Shown one piece after another: positions 1 through 6,024 of a stretch of DNA of 10,914 nt. The stretch is from JABDNZ01 sp964407425 (GTDB taxonomy: Bacteria > Gemmatimonadota > Gemmatimonadetes > Longimicrobiales > Gaopeijiaceae). The DNA lies in NCBI GenBank assembly GCA_964407425.1, contig CAYOVN010000124.1, positions 1 to 10,914 on the forward strand. Direction: 5' to 3'. The stretch's first letter is position 1. Every line of letters starts with the position of its first letter. The position numbers were made by a program, and so were the translations under genes. The notes beneath the pieces were generated by a model. The model saw only the letters and a list, made by a program, of their open reading frames with translations. It did not search any database and was not told where the DNA came from.

Positions 1-288
1 AAGCTCCAGTCGCATCGTCATCTCCCCGAGCTTGGCCCGGGTTCGGATCAACTCCTGCTCGGCCGGATCCCGGCTCCGGGCTTTCAAGCCCTGCTGGCCC
101 CGCTCCAGGAACACCCGCCTCCATTCCTCAAGGGTCGGTGGCGAAACCTTGTTCTCCCTGCTCACCTCCCCAAGATCTTCCCCGCGAAGAAGCCTCAGCA
201 CGATCTCCGTCTTCCGCTGGGCACTCCACCGCTCGGGTACTTCTTCACGACCTTCGGTCGCCTTCTTCTCCCCGCTCTTCGAAGTCAT
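1..288 (-). CDS. Transposase OrfA-like HTH protein of IS3 type, partial (C-terminus beyond window)
   Basis: The ATG is at 288-286 and the frame stays open to the window edge, giving 96 codons with no stop. The protein begins MTSKSGEKKATEGREE. A helix-turn-helix stretch follows at about residues 20-65 (RWSAQRKTEIVLRLLRGEDL, then SPPTLEEWRRVFLERG). It continues with a charged heptad-like tail (IRTRAKLGEMTMRLEL) of the kind that forms the leucine zipper of IS3-family OrfA proteins. These proteins bind the IS ends and are normally continued by an OrfB DDE integrase through a frameshift; that part would lie to the left of this window. AAGGGG just upstream of the ATG could serve as ribosome binding site. 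The family call rests on recognising the HTH and tail pattern; the exact IS group cannot be told from this fragment. Confidence 0.7.
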   Translation of the reverse strand, partial: MTSKSGEKKATEGREEVPERWSAQRKTEIVLRLLRGEDLGEVSRENKVSPPTLEEWRRVFLERGQQGLKARSRDPAEQELIRTRAKLGEMTMRLEL

Positions 289-570
289 CTAATCCCCTTT
301 TCTCTGGACCCGCTCGTCTCTGCAATCTACTGTCCAGGGAAATCGGGAGCGTTATAGTAGCATATACGCGGAGAGTTCGTGAGGTGGCCTAAGTTGTGGG
401 GAGTTTGGGCGTTAGGCGGTCGGTCGTTCTCTGGAGAACCCCTGAGTTATGGTCAGTTGCGGGGAGTTTGGGGTCCCTGTTGGGGCCCCTGGCCGTCGTG
501 CCGACCTCACGCTTATCAGGCTTAGAGTGGATCCCCCTCCACAGAGCATCCTGCACGAAAACCACTGTGA
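289..570. other. Non-coding interval between the IS transposase start and the rep remnant
   Basis: No reading frame here has a credible start, composition or recognisable product. The right end of the IS should lie here. The string TGTCCA at 331-336 would read TGGACA from outside on the minus strand and is a possible IS terminus, but the partner end is outside the window so this is a guess. An imperfect palindrome GTTCTC-tg-GAGAAC lies at 426-439. A pair of 17-bp direct repeats is listed separately. Confidence 0.5.
393..472. repeat. Pair of 17-bp direct repeats, 63 bp apart
   Basis: GTTGTGGGGAGTTTGGG at 393-409 recurs as GTTGCGGGGAGTTTGGG at 456-472, differing at one base. They lie between the IS transposase and the rep remnant. 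Two copies are too few for a proper iteron array. They could be binding sites left from a replicon or simply a local duplication. Confidence 0.5.
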
Positions 571-1070
571 ACTGAGGACGGCGCGCGCAGCCTGCACTTC
601 GCCAGCCCGCCTCTGAAGCAGCTTCCCCCCTCCCTACTGACACCAGTGCTGACACCGGTGTCGAGGGAGGATTGAGGAAGCTATCCGAAACCACATGAAG
701 ACCGGGGGGTAGGTTCTCCTGGTCACCGGGACCGTCCGGCACCACCGGGGCCACAGCCCTCAGGATTCGATGGCCGTTCTAACCGACGGATGGAGGTACA
801 TGAAGTCCGGGGCGTCCTGGCAGGGAGGAAAGAGGCGGAGGGACGGCACCAAGCGAGTAGGCTGGAAGGAACGGATCGGGTATGTGGGATCCATCAGCGG
901 AACGGAAACCACGTACGGTGATCGGCACGGGTGGCACCCCCACAAGCAGGTTCCCCTCTTCCTTGAGAAACCCCTCACCGATGAGCTACTCCAGGAAATT
1001 CTTCAGTTCTTCCGGAAGCGGCGGGAAAAGCGCGTGAGCGGGCACCATGGTTTTCCGGCCCCCTCATGGG
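571..1070 (+). pseudogene. Decayed rolling-circle replication initiator (rep) with its 5' leader
   Basis: This is a broken relative of the intact rep at 4262-5584. The leader 571-670 matches 4169-4255. The sequence then jumps to a match with the intact gene from codon 142 on (IEEAIR), so about 430 bp including the Cys motif CGSWSACPVC are missing. Inside the remnant the codon for Glu156 has become TAG (710-712). Downstream of it the frame reads 99 residues matching the intact protein at about 75% by hand count, for example WQGGKRRRDGT and GWKERIGYVG. The HUH metal motif HPHKH has become HPHKQ. Similarity stops at about 1070, before the region holding the catalytic Tyr. It cannot encode an active Rep. 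The breakpoint falls at the 3' end of the convergent gene 1064-1636. Confidence 0.88.
629..670 (+). promoter_or_regulatory. Rep leader hairpin, remnant copy
   Basis: Outer arms CCTCCCT (629-635) and AGGGAGG (664-670) enclose GACACC-GGTGTC (651-662). It differs from the intact copy by an imperfect 12-bp tandem duplication: CTGACACCAGTG (637-648) followed by CTGACACCGGTG (649-660). The arm pairing is kept although the downstream gene is dead. Confidence 0.6.
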
Positions 1071-1636
1071 GGCCATCTTCTCGCGCCACACGGCGTGTTT
1101 TCGCCGGTTTCGGTGGAGATGTTGCGCCCTTCGATTTCCGCGATCACGACCAGTTCCGCCCGGTACCCCCTGCCGTTCCCTTGGGAGAGGATCTGGGCGG
1201 AAACGCCGATGGCCGGCAATCCTTCCCAGACCGCCCTATGTTCGCTCATTCCTGGCGTGCTTTTCCTGGAACACCATGGCCTAGCGGGATGGACGTTGCT
1301 GATCCGCGAAACCAATTCCCCCCATCTCGTTTGCAGCCTCAGGCTGTCGGAGTACTCGAGCCACCAGCGGATCGAAACTAAACGCCCATCAGGGATCCCG
1401 GAGAAATGGTAGGTAATCCACCCCGGGCCGAAACTCTCGCGGATCTCCCCATCCGGCCCGGGTTCGATGGGTCTCCCCAATCCCATGAACGCGGCTTGGG
1501 GCATATTCAGATTGACGCCCGAGAGACTCGAAAAGACTGGATCATCAATCTCCGGAAGCGGCACTGAGGCCGGGCTGCATTCCAGAGTTGAAAGCATCAA
1601 GGAGGCCAAGAGGGTCACAAAAAGACAAGATCTCAT
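1064..1636 (-). CDS. Exported protein of unknown function, last gene of the peptide/propeller/thioredoxin operon
   Basis: I do not recognise the family. From the ATG at 1636 the product is 190 aa with an N-terminal export signal (MRSCLFVTLLASLMLSTLEC). The Cys at 20 could be a lipid-attachment site, but TLEC is a poor lipobox. The mature part contains GMSEHRAVWEGL and an even mix of charged and hydrophobic residues, suggesting a small soluble periplasmic domain. A longer alternative begins at GTG 1705, overlapping the stop of the upstream thioredoxin gene by 4 bp (GTGA). It would place 23 polar residues before the signal segment, so I prefer 1636, though the GTG suggests translational coupling. 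The last residues (ARRWPP) and the TGA at 1066-1064 lie at the border with the rep remnant, so the original C-terminus may have been replaced. Confidence 0.6.
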   Translation of the reverse strand: MRSCLFVTLLASLMLSTLECSPASVPLPEIDDPVFSSLSGVNLNMPQAAFMGLGRPIEPGPDGEIRESFGPGWITYHFSGIPDGRLVSIRWWLEYSDSLRLQTRWGELVSRISNVHPARPWCSRKSTPGMSEHRAVWEGLPAIGVSAQILSQGNGRGYRAELVVIAEIEGRNISTETGENTPCGARRWPP

Positions 1637-1701
1637 TGAAGGACCATAGGGAAGAGTGAGGCCGTAATGAACCCTGGTGCGCCCTCCCCGGTCGGATCCA
1701 G

Positions 1702-2346
1702 TCACCGACGGAGGAGTTCCATCAGATCCTCGGGACTCACTGCACCTTTTAGGATCCCGGTTTCTGCGATGAAGGTCGGAGTGCCCCGGATCCCAAGTTG
1801 TGAAGCGGCACCCTCATGGGCTCGGAGCTCTAGCTCGATATCGGGGTTGTCCAGGCAACTCATGAACTCGACCTCAGGAACGGATTCTAGCCTTGAGGCG
1901 AGCCCCTTCCAATTCGCACTAACCATCCAAGTTGTGTCCGTCATCAGGTATTCATGGACCTCGGAGAAGCCTCCAACCCGGGCCGCGCAGAGGGCCACTC
2001 GGGCTGCGTCCTCAGCATGCGGATGGATTGAGAGCGGGAACTGGAGGATACCCACCGACATCTCCCCTGTAGATACCAACCCGGATATCTCCACGTGCAC
2101 ACGACGGCAGTACCGACACTCGTAGTCCGAAACAATAATGAAATCGAAGTCCGTGGAATCCGGCCGAAGAGGAGAGCCTAGAAGATTGAGGTGCTCCCAC
2201 TCCTGGCTCAACACCTCCCTAAGTCGGGCGTGCTCTCGCCAGGCGGCCATTCTGCTTGAGAGAGGCCCCCCAGGCTTCACCAGTAGGAATCCAATTGCTG
2301 CGAAAGAGACAAGCAAAAGGGAGTCAATCAGGCCAATTCTCTTCAC
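1702..2346 (-). CDS. Membrane-anchored DsbA-like thioredoxin-fold protein
   Basis: The product has 214 aa. Residues 7-24 form an uncleaved-looking membrane anchor (IDSLLLVSFAAIGFLLV). A thioredoxin fold of the DsbA/Thioredoxin_4 kind follows: strand FDFIIVSDYEC, active site C77-R-Y-C80 at the start of a helix, an inserted helical region (about 105-170), and the cis-proline loop RGTP at 187-190. Proteins of this type make, break or reshuffle disulfides in periplasmic substrates. Two further Cys (120, 164) are present. The start is GTG at 2346, 3 bp after the propeller stop, with AAAGGTG placed correctly before it. Its position in an operon led by an 8-Cys exported peptide makes that peptide an attractive substrate, but this is inference. 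Oxidase versus reductase activity cannot be decided from CRYC alone. Confidence 0.85.
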   Translation of the reverse strand: MKRIGLIDSLLLVSFAAIGFLLVKPGGPLSSRMAAWREHARLREVLSQEWEHLNLLGSPLRPDSTDFDFIIVSDYECRYCRRVHVEISGLVSTGEMSVGILQFPLSIHPHAEDAARVALCAARVGGFSEVHEYLMTDTTWMVSANWKGLASRLESVPEVEFMSCLDNPDIELELRAHEGAASQLGIRGTPTFIAETGILKGAVSPEDLMELLRR

Positions 2347-2349
2347 GTT

Positions 2350-3636
2350 TCACCTTTTGCTCTTGGGTCCTTGGACGATGTCATATATTCGCACATTCTC
2401 GACACCCAATGAGTCCCTCCACATGCCCGCGGCCCTTCCGTCGGCCACATCCAGGAGGAGGAGTCCTTTGGGGAAGTGGACCAAACCGAGGTGTTCACCT
2501 GAAGACGCGAAGACATGCCAGGTGTTCGAGACAGTGGCTGGCGATGAGAAACTCGGGTAAGGAGTGGAACCGTCAGGAAGAGAGTACTCGGCTACCCAGA
2601 CTTCCCCTTCAGGAGATGCCTGCATGGCGCTGGCGACCGGAAAGGCCGACGGATATTCCAAGAAGGCGATTCCATTGACCCGGTCCTCCCGCAAGGGAGA
2701 ACGGGGACCGTTCTGGTACCAAGCTTTTCTCAGTCTTGCGTCGAGTTGCTGCCACTCCTCAGTAATCCTTTCCGGCTGTACCTTTAGACCCAACCGGCTG
2801 ACCTCGCGACCGGATCGGGCATATACTGACACCCCCATCTCCTTTGTGTTTGCGACCAGGATCTCCCCGCCCCGGGTCGCAACTAACATTTCACTTGTGA
2901 ATGGAACCTCCCCCAAGTCAAATTGCGAACGTCTTCCCGACCGTTCTTCTCCCTCAAAAGGACCAATCGTCCTCTCGATCTCCCCCACATCCGACGTGAT
3001 TAGGACTGTTTCTTGAACGGGCTGGCGGTCAGCAGCCGTAGGCTTGTAGTAGGAGCCCGACCAGACGAGTCCCCCATCGCTCAACGGTCCATGGAGTGAG
3101 AAATACCGGGACCCCTCCCAATCGTCAGCGATGCTAACGGTTCGACACGGGATGCCAGCCGGAGACCAAATCGTCGCTCGATCCTGGACGGCGTCGAAGG
3201 ACAGAAGGGAATCACCAGAGTACGCCCAGAGCCGGCGGAGGGCCTGAAACTCCCCTGGCCCATCCCCCTCCTCACCCATTGAAAGGACTTCCTGCCCATT
3301 GTCGTCAAAAACCCGAATCGAACCGTCTCCCTCATCAGCCACTCCGACGCGGTCACCGTGAAGTGCGAGATCTGATATGCGGAAGAAGGTCGCCGCGACG
3401 CCAGTTTCGTCGTAGAAGGTCGATCTCTTGAGAACTGGAGTCGCATAGATATTCCACCCGGTCGAGCCTGTGGCTTCGGGGGGGGAGGAACCGGATGGAG
3501 AGCAAGCGGATCCACTCCAAACGACAATCACGGCGGCGGGTAGGAGTAGGCGACGGAAACCCGCAGCTGCGTGAAGCGGTCTTGGAGGGGAGGGACGATC
3601 GCCCCTCCCCTGGTGAGGGCATTCCAACGAATTCAT
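2350..3636 (-). CDS. 6-bladed beta-propeller lipoprotein-like protein
   Basis: The product has 428 aa from ATG 3636. A hydrophobic stretch at about 29-42 ends in SGSAC45, a plausible though imperfect lipobox, so the mature protein may be tethered by lipid. Repeated blade-like segments follow, such as RISDLALHGDRVGVADEGDG then IRVFDDNGQEVLSMGEEG. The hallmark turn GDGPGEF is at 124-130. A helical insertion (about QPERITEEWQQLDARLRKAW) interrupts the later blades, as in the propeller at 7718-8881. These NHL/BF3164-like propellers are usually binding scaffolds rather than enzymes; the ligand is unknown. The reading frame stays open upstream to 4068, but that extension crosses the Cys-peptide gene in another frame and the inverted repeat, so it is not taken as coding. 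The gene lies 16 bp after the peptide gene and 3 bp before the thioredoxin gene. Confidence 0.85.
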   Translation of the reverse strand: MNSLECPHQGRGDRPSPPRPLHAAAGFRRLLLPAAVIVVWSGSACSPSGSSPPEATGSTGWNIYATPVLKRSTFYDETGVAATFFRISDLALHGDRVGVADEGDGSIRVFDDNGQEVLSMGEEGDGPGEFQALRRLWAYSGDSLLSFDAVQDRATIWSPAGIPCRTVSIADDWEGSRYFSLHGPLSDGGLVWSGSYYKPTAADRQPVQETVLITSDVGEIERTIGPFEGEERSGRRSQFDLGEVPFTSEMLVATRGGEILVANTKEMGVSVYARSGREVSRLGLKVQPERITEEWQQLDARLRKAWYQNGPRSPLREDRVNGIAFLEYPSAFPVASAMQASPEGEVWVAEYSLPDGSTPYPSFSSPATVSNTWHVFASSGEHLGLVHFPKGLLLLDVADGRAAGMWRDSLGVENVRIYDIVQGPKSKR

Positions 3637-3652
3637 GGTCTTTTCTGTAGGT

Positions 3653-3889
3653 TCATTCGGGCTCGCAGTTCTCTTCCCAACATGCCTCATAAGCTGGATC
3701 GCAGAGCTCACGAGCCTCGGGGGTCGGCAGTCCTTGCGCACACTCATCCCACGCCTCCAGGCACTCGCATTGGCATTCCGGGCCGGTGTCACACTCAGGA
3801 TCCCAAGCTTGCACAGGCTGAGAAAGCCCGAGGAATAGCCCTCCGAACATGAGATTAAGAGACAGGAAGGTCCTTCGGCGAAAAGACAT
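3653..3889 (-). CDS. Small Cys-rich exported peptide (8 Cys)
   Basis: The peptide has 78 aa, starting at ATG 3889 with GGAGG six bases upstream, a strong ribosome binding site that fixes this start. Residues 1-28 are a classical signal peptide: MSFRRR, a hydrophobic core to about 23, then PVQA as cleavage site before WD. The mature part of about 50 residues is very acidic and holds eight Cys (33, 39, 41, 43, 50, 63, 70, 75), including C-x-C-x-C. An even number of Cys in a small exported chain fits four disulfides. No known family is recognised; it is not an obvious bacteriocin or metallothionein. It is first in an operon followed by the propeller and the DsbA-like protein. The frame is open further upstream to 4441, but that part overlaps the Rep element and lacks the signal-peptide logic. 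Confidence 0.75.
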   Translation of the reverse strand: MSFRRRTFLSLNLMFGGLFLGLSQPVQAWDPECDTGPECQCECLEAWDECAQGLPTPEARELCDPAYEACWEENCEPE

Positions 3890-3940
3890 ATAGGCCTCCG
3901 TTTTGAAAAGGGGCAAGACGGCTTCACACTGCAAGGGGCC

Positions 3941-3970
3941 GAGTGCCTCAGAAGTCTCCAAAGGGCACTC
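3941..3970 (-). promoter_or_regulatory. Inverted repeat upstream of the 8-Cys peptide
   Basis: GAGTGCC (3941-3947) and GGCACTC (3964-3970) form a 7-bp perfect stem around a 16-nt loop, ending 52 bp upstream of the peptide start. It may be an operator or a leader hairpin. No convincing -35/-10 pair could be picked by eye. Confidence 0.3.
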
Positions 3971-4024
3971 AAATGCTCTCGAAGAATCCAGGCCCGGGAC
4001 CATTCCCGGCAAGTGCCCTCCCAA

Positions 4025-4048
4025 AATCCGAATCCCGAATCCCGAATT
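4025..4048 (+). repeat. Left 24-bp inverted repeat
   Basis: It is made of successive heptamers of the CCCGAAT type and is the exact reverse complement of 5977-6000. The inner end merges into a 12-bp palindrome CCCGAATTCGGG (4041-4052). Confidence 0.85.
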
Positions 4049-4225
4049 CGGGATAGCGAGCTTGTCAAACCGGGCCTTTCCAGTCTTCGGCGTTTCTGCA
4101 GGATGGGGATTTCCAGTCAATGCGCCTGGGTAGGCTCGAGCCAAACGGCCGATTCGTGGCCGAAGACGACTGAGGACGCCGCGCGCATCCTGTAACTCAC
4201 CAGCCCCTTCTGAAGCAGCCTCCCC

Positions 4226-4255
4226 CCTCCCTACTGACACCGGTGTCGAGGGAGG
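4226..4255 (+). promoter_or_regulatory. Hairpin sequestering the rep ribosome binding site
   Basis: CCTCCCT (4226-4232) pairs with AGGGAGG (4249-4255), with the perfect palindrome GACACCGGTGTC (4236-4247) between them. The GGGAGG of the 3' arm is the Shine-Dalgarno for the GTG start at 4262, so in the mRNA the start would be masked when the hairpin forms. The same arms are present in the decayed copy. The palindrome could also be an operator for the element's XRE regulator, or part of the Rep nick site. Confidence 0.55.
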
Positions 4256-4261
4256 ATCGAA

Positions 4262-5584
4262 GTGCCGACCCGGTCTGTAAGCCACCAGGGAAGGGCCGCT
4301 CCAGGCCTTCCTGAGCTCAACCAAGGCGACCATCCCCCCGATAGCCTTCCGGAGCGGTTTTCGGAGGCATCGGACACGCTGGAGGCTCCAGCCGTTCTTC
4401 GGAGCCCTTCCCCTGGCGCGAGTCCGTCCAGCCCTCCTCAAGCTGGTGACGCGGGATTTGCTTCCTCAAAGCTGGATCGGTTTCGCTTGCGGGAGGCCCA
4501 TCGGCCTCTTGCTCACTCGAAGAACCAACGGAAATGCGGGCGGGTCCGAATTCAGTCCGATGTGGAAGTATCCAGGCGGCTCGACCCGGACAAAGGCGGA
4601 GCCCACTACCACGGCCTGGTGCGGTGCGGGAGTTGGTCCGCATGTCCCGTCTGTTCGGCTGCCATTGCTGCCCGTCGCGGCCAGGAGATTGAGGAAGCCA
4701 TCCGGAAGCACCTGGAGAGCGGAGGGGAAGTCCTCATGGTCACGGTCACCCTCCGCCACCACAAGGGCCACAGCTTCCGGGAATTGATGGAGGTGCTGAA
4801 CGATTCCTGGAGGTATATGAAGGCCGGAGGATCTTGGCAGGGCGGGAAGCGACGCAGGGACGGCACCCGAAGGATGGGGTGGAAAGAACGGATCGGGTAC
4901 GTCGGAGCCATAAGCGGAACAGAAGCCACCTACGGGAACACGCACGGCTGGCACCCCCACAAGCACGTTCTCTTCTTCCTGGAGAAGCCCATCCCTGTTG
5001 AGGTACTTCAGGCGTTTCTCCGGTTCCTACGGGAGCGGTGGGAGAAGCGCGTGAGCGGACACCATGGGCTCCCTGCTCCCTCACGGGAACACGGAGTCAA
5101 CATCGTGAGAGGCGAAAACGCCGCCCGGTACCTTGCTAAGATGGGACTTGGCCGGGAGATGACAGGGATCCAGCAGAAGGAAGGGAGAAGCGGAAACCTC
5201 ACGCCCTTCCAACTCCTGGGGAAATGGGCCGACGAGCAGGATCAGGAGGCCCGAAAGAAATGGGAAGAATGGACGGAGGTCATGCATGGAAAGACCCAAC
5301 TCTTCTGGTCTCAGGGCCTCCGAGCCCGCCTCCTTCCTGATACCGAGGAACTGACCGATGAGGAAATCGTGGAAGGTGAGGAGGGGCCCGAGGAGCTGGT
5401 GGCGGTCATCCCGGGGGTTGTGTGGGACAAGATCCGAGATCGGTCGAATGTCCCCGCTGAGATCCTGGTTGCGGCGGATGTGGGAGGGAAGGCGGCCCGG
5501 GTTCTGGTTCAGGGGATAATTGCCCGGGAACTCTATCATAAGGACCGGCCTTTGGTGGTTTCGCCCAGAGCCTCACCATGCTGA
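4262..5584 (+). CDS. rep: Rolling-circle replication initiator (HUH Rep, Rep_1/'protein rep' type)
   Basis: The product has 440 aa. It starts at GTG 4262, chosen because GGGAGGA lies five bases upstream and the first in-frame ATG is only at codon 159. Residues 1-90 are a Pro/Ser-rich, poorly conserved extension. The conserved core begins near KCGRVRIQSD: GLVRCGSWSACPVC (119-131, Cys 122/128/131) followed by AARRGQEI, then VTVTLRHHKGH (161-170), the HUH metal site HPHKH at 231-235, and Y290-L-A-K293 as probable nicking tyrosine motif. C-terminal blocks include TPFQLLGKWAD and QLFWSQGLRARLL. Such enzymes nick one strand at the double-strand origin, stay bound by a tyrosyl-DNA link and start rolling-circle replication. 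All key residues seem present. It is followed by the XRE gene on the same strand. Relatives are best known from small plasmids of GC-rich bacteria, which suggests transfer. Confidence 0.88.
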   Translation: MPTRSVSHQGRAAPGLPELNQGDHPPDSLPERFSEASDTLEAPAVLRSPSPGASPSSPPQAGDAGFASSKLDRFRLREAHRPLAHSKNQRKCGRVRIQSDVEVSRRLDPDKGGAHYHGLVRCGSWSACPVCSAAIAARRGQEIEEAIRKHLESGGEVLMVTVTLRHHKGHSFRELMEVLNDSWRYMKAGGSWQGGKRRRDGTRRMGWKERIGYVGAISGTEATYGNTHGWHPHKHVLFFLEKPIPVEVLQAFLRFLRERWEKRVSGHHGLPAPSREHGVNIVRGENAARYLAKMGLGREMTGIQQKEGRSGNLTPFQLLGKWADEQDQEARKKWEEWTEVMHGKTQLFWSQGLRARLLPDTEELTDEEIVEGEEGPEELVAVIPGVVWDKIRDRSNVPAEILVAADVGGKAARVLVQGIIARELYHKDRPLVVSPRASPC

Positions 5585-5613
5585 CCTCCCGACCTCTTTT
5601 GCACGGTTTTGGC

Positions 5614-5634
5614 CCCCTTTACGTCTATAAGGGG
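5614..5634 (+). other. Small stem-loop after rep
   Basis: CCCCTT (5614-5619) and AAGGGG (5629-5634) flank a 9-nt loop, 30 bp past the rep stop. No T-run follows, so it is not a clear intrinsic terminator. In a rolling-circle replicon this 160-bp gap could hold a single-strand origin; nothing further supports that. Confidence 0.25.
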
Positions 5635-5744
5635 TGAAAGCGGAATGTTTTTCCGAACCAATCCGGCTGGCACGATTTGATTTATGCCTTTTGGGGGCGC
5701 TGAGCATGTGCTGGATCGAAACTGACCCGTAGAAAGGACGGAGA

Positions 5745-5972
5745 ATGGCGAACCGAAATCTTCACCACCAGATCCGGGCCAACATCGAACACGCTCTCGA
5801 CGGAAGGACCTGGAGCTGGTTGGCTGAAAAAAGTGGAGTCCCGGCTTCAACCCTTTCGAACCAGCGTTCTCGACCCTGTTTCAGTCTAGAGGTCCTTTCG
5901 AAGGTTGCGGAGGCGTTGGGAACGGACCTTGTTGGCCTCCTCTCGGAAGAAAGATCTTCGCCCAAAGCGTGA
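5745..5972 (+). CDS. Small XRE-type helix-turn-helix regulator
   Basis: The product has 75 aa and is almost entirely one Cro/C1-type DNA-binding domain. Helices run WSWLAEKSGV (HTH helix 2), PASTLSNQ (recognition helix), then FSLEVLSKVAEALGTDL, the typical XRE helix 4/5 ending. There is no separate oligomerisation or sensor domain. AAGGA lies about 9 bases before the ATG. It is 160 bp downstream of rep on the same strand and inside the inverted repeats, so control of rep copy number or of the element's own promoter is the natural guess. The palindrome GACACCGGTGTC ahead of rep is a candidate operator, unproven. Confidence 0.85.
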   Translation: MANRNLHHQIRANIEHALDGRTWSWLAEKSGVPASTLSNQRSRPCFSLEVLSKVAEALGTDLVGLLSEERSSPKA

Positions 5973-5976
5973 CACT

Positions 5977-6000
5977 AATTCGGGATTCGGGATTCGGATT
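5977..6000 (-). repeat. Right 24-bp inverted repeat
   Basis: It is built from ATTCGGG heptamers and is the exact reverse complement of 4025-4048. It begins 4 bp after the XRE stop codon. The match does not extend into either flank. Confidence 0.85.
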
Positions 6001-6024
6001 ATTGAATCGGTGTTGCTGAGGGTC

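Larger units (their letters stand above)
4025..6000. mobile_element. Candidate 1976-bp rep/XRE element bounded by 24-bp inverted repeats
   Basis: Perfect 24-bp inverted repeats (4025-4048 and 5977-6000) enclose one HUH replication initiator gene and one XRE-type regulator gene and nothing else. The right repeat begins 4 bp after the regulator stop. The element sits between two divergent operons. I see no target duplication beside the repeats and no integrase or DDE transposase, so if it moves, Rep itself would be the enzyme, as in HUH transposons. It could instead be an integrated small rolling-circle plasmid, or a plasmid-derived gene pair that happens to lie between two dispersed extragenic repeats. 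A decayed rep copy at 571-1070 shows the family has been in this region more than once. Confidence 0.55.

Noticed and set aside
32..392. Plus-strand frames of 84-86 codons over the left edge
   Set aside because: They are antisense to the IS3-type OrfA frame, which has the recognisable HTH and tail; the plus frames are Ser/Arg/Pro-rich with no domain.
770..1381. 203-codon plus-strand frame starting in the rep remnant
   Set aside because: Only the first 100 codons match Rep. The rest is antisense to the exported-protein gene, and an in-frame TAG at 710-712 separates it from the remnant's leader.
4025..4052. ATTCGGG heptamers as a CRISPR or telomere-like array
   Set aside because: There are only about three contiguous units at each site, without spacers, and the two sites are exact inverted copies, which fits element ends or dispersed extragenic repeats better.
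3637..4068. N-terminal extension of the propeller frame to 572 codons
   Set aside because: It runs through the Cys-peptide gene in another frame and into the left inverted repeat. ATG 3636 is followed by a fitting signal/lipoprotein segment.
3890..4441. Long version of the Cys-peptide frame (262 codons)
   Set aside because: The signal peptide and GGAGG ribosome binding site mark ATG 3889 as the start. The extension overlaps rep on the other strand and crosses the inverted repeat.
5614..5634. Intrinsic terminator for rep
   Set aside because: The stem is only 6 bp and no T-run follows.
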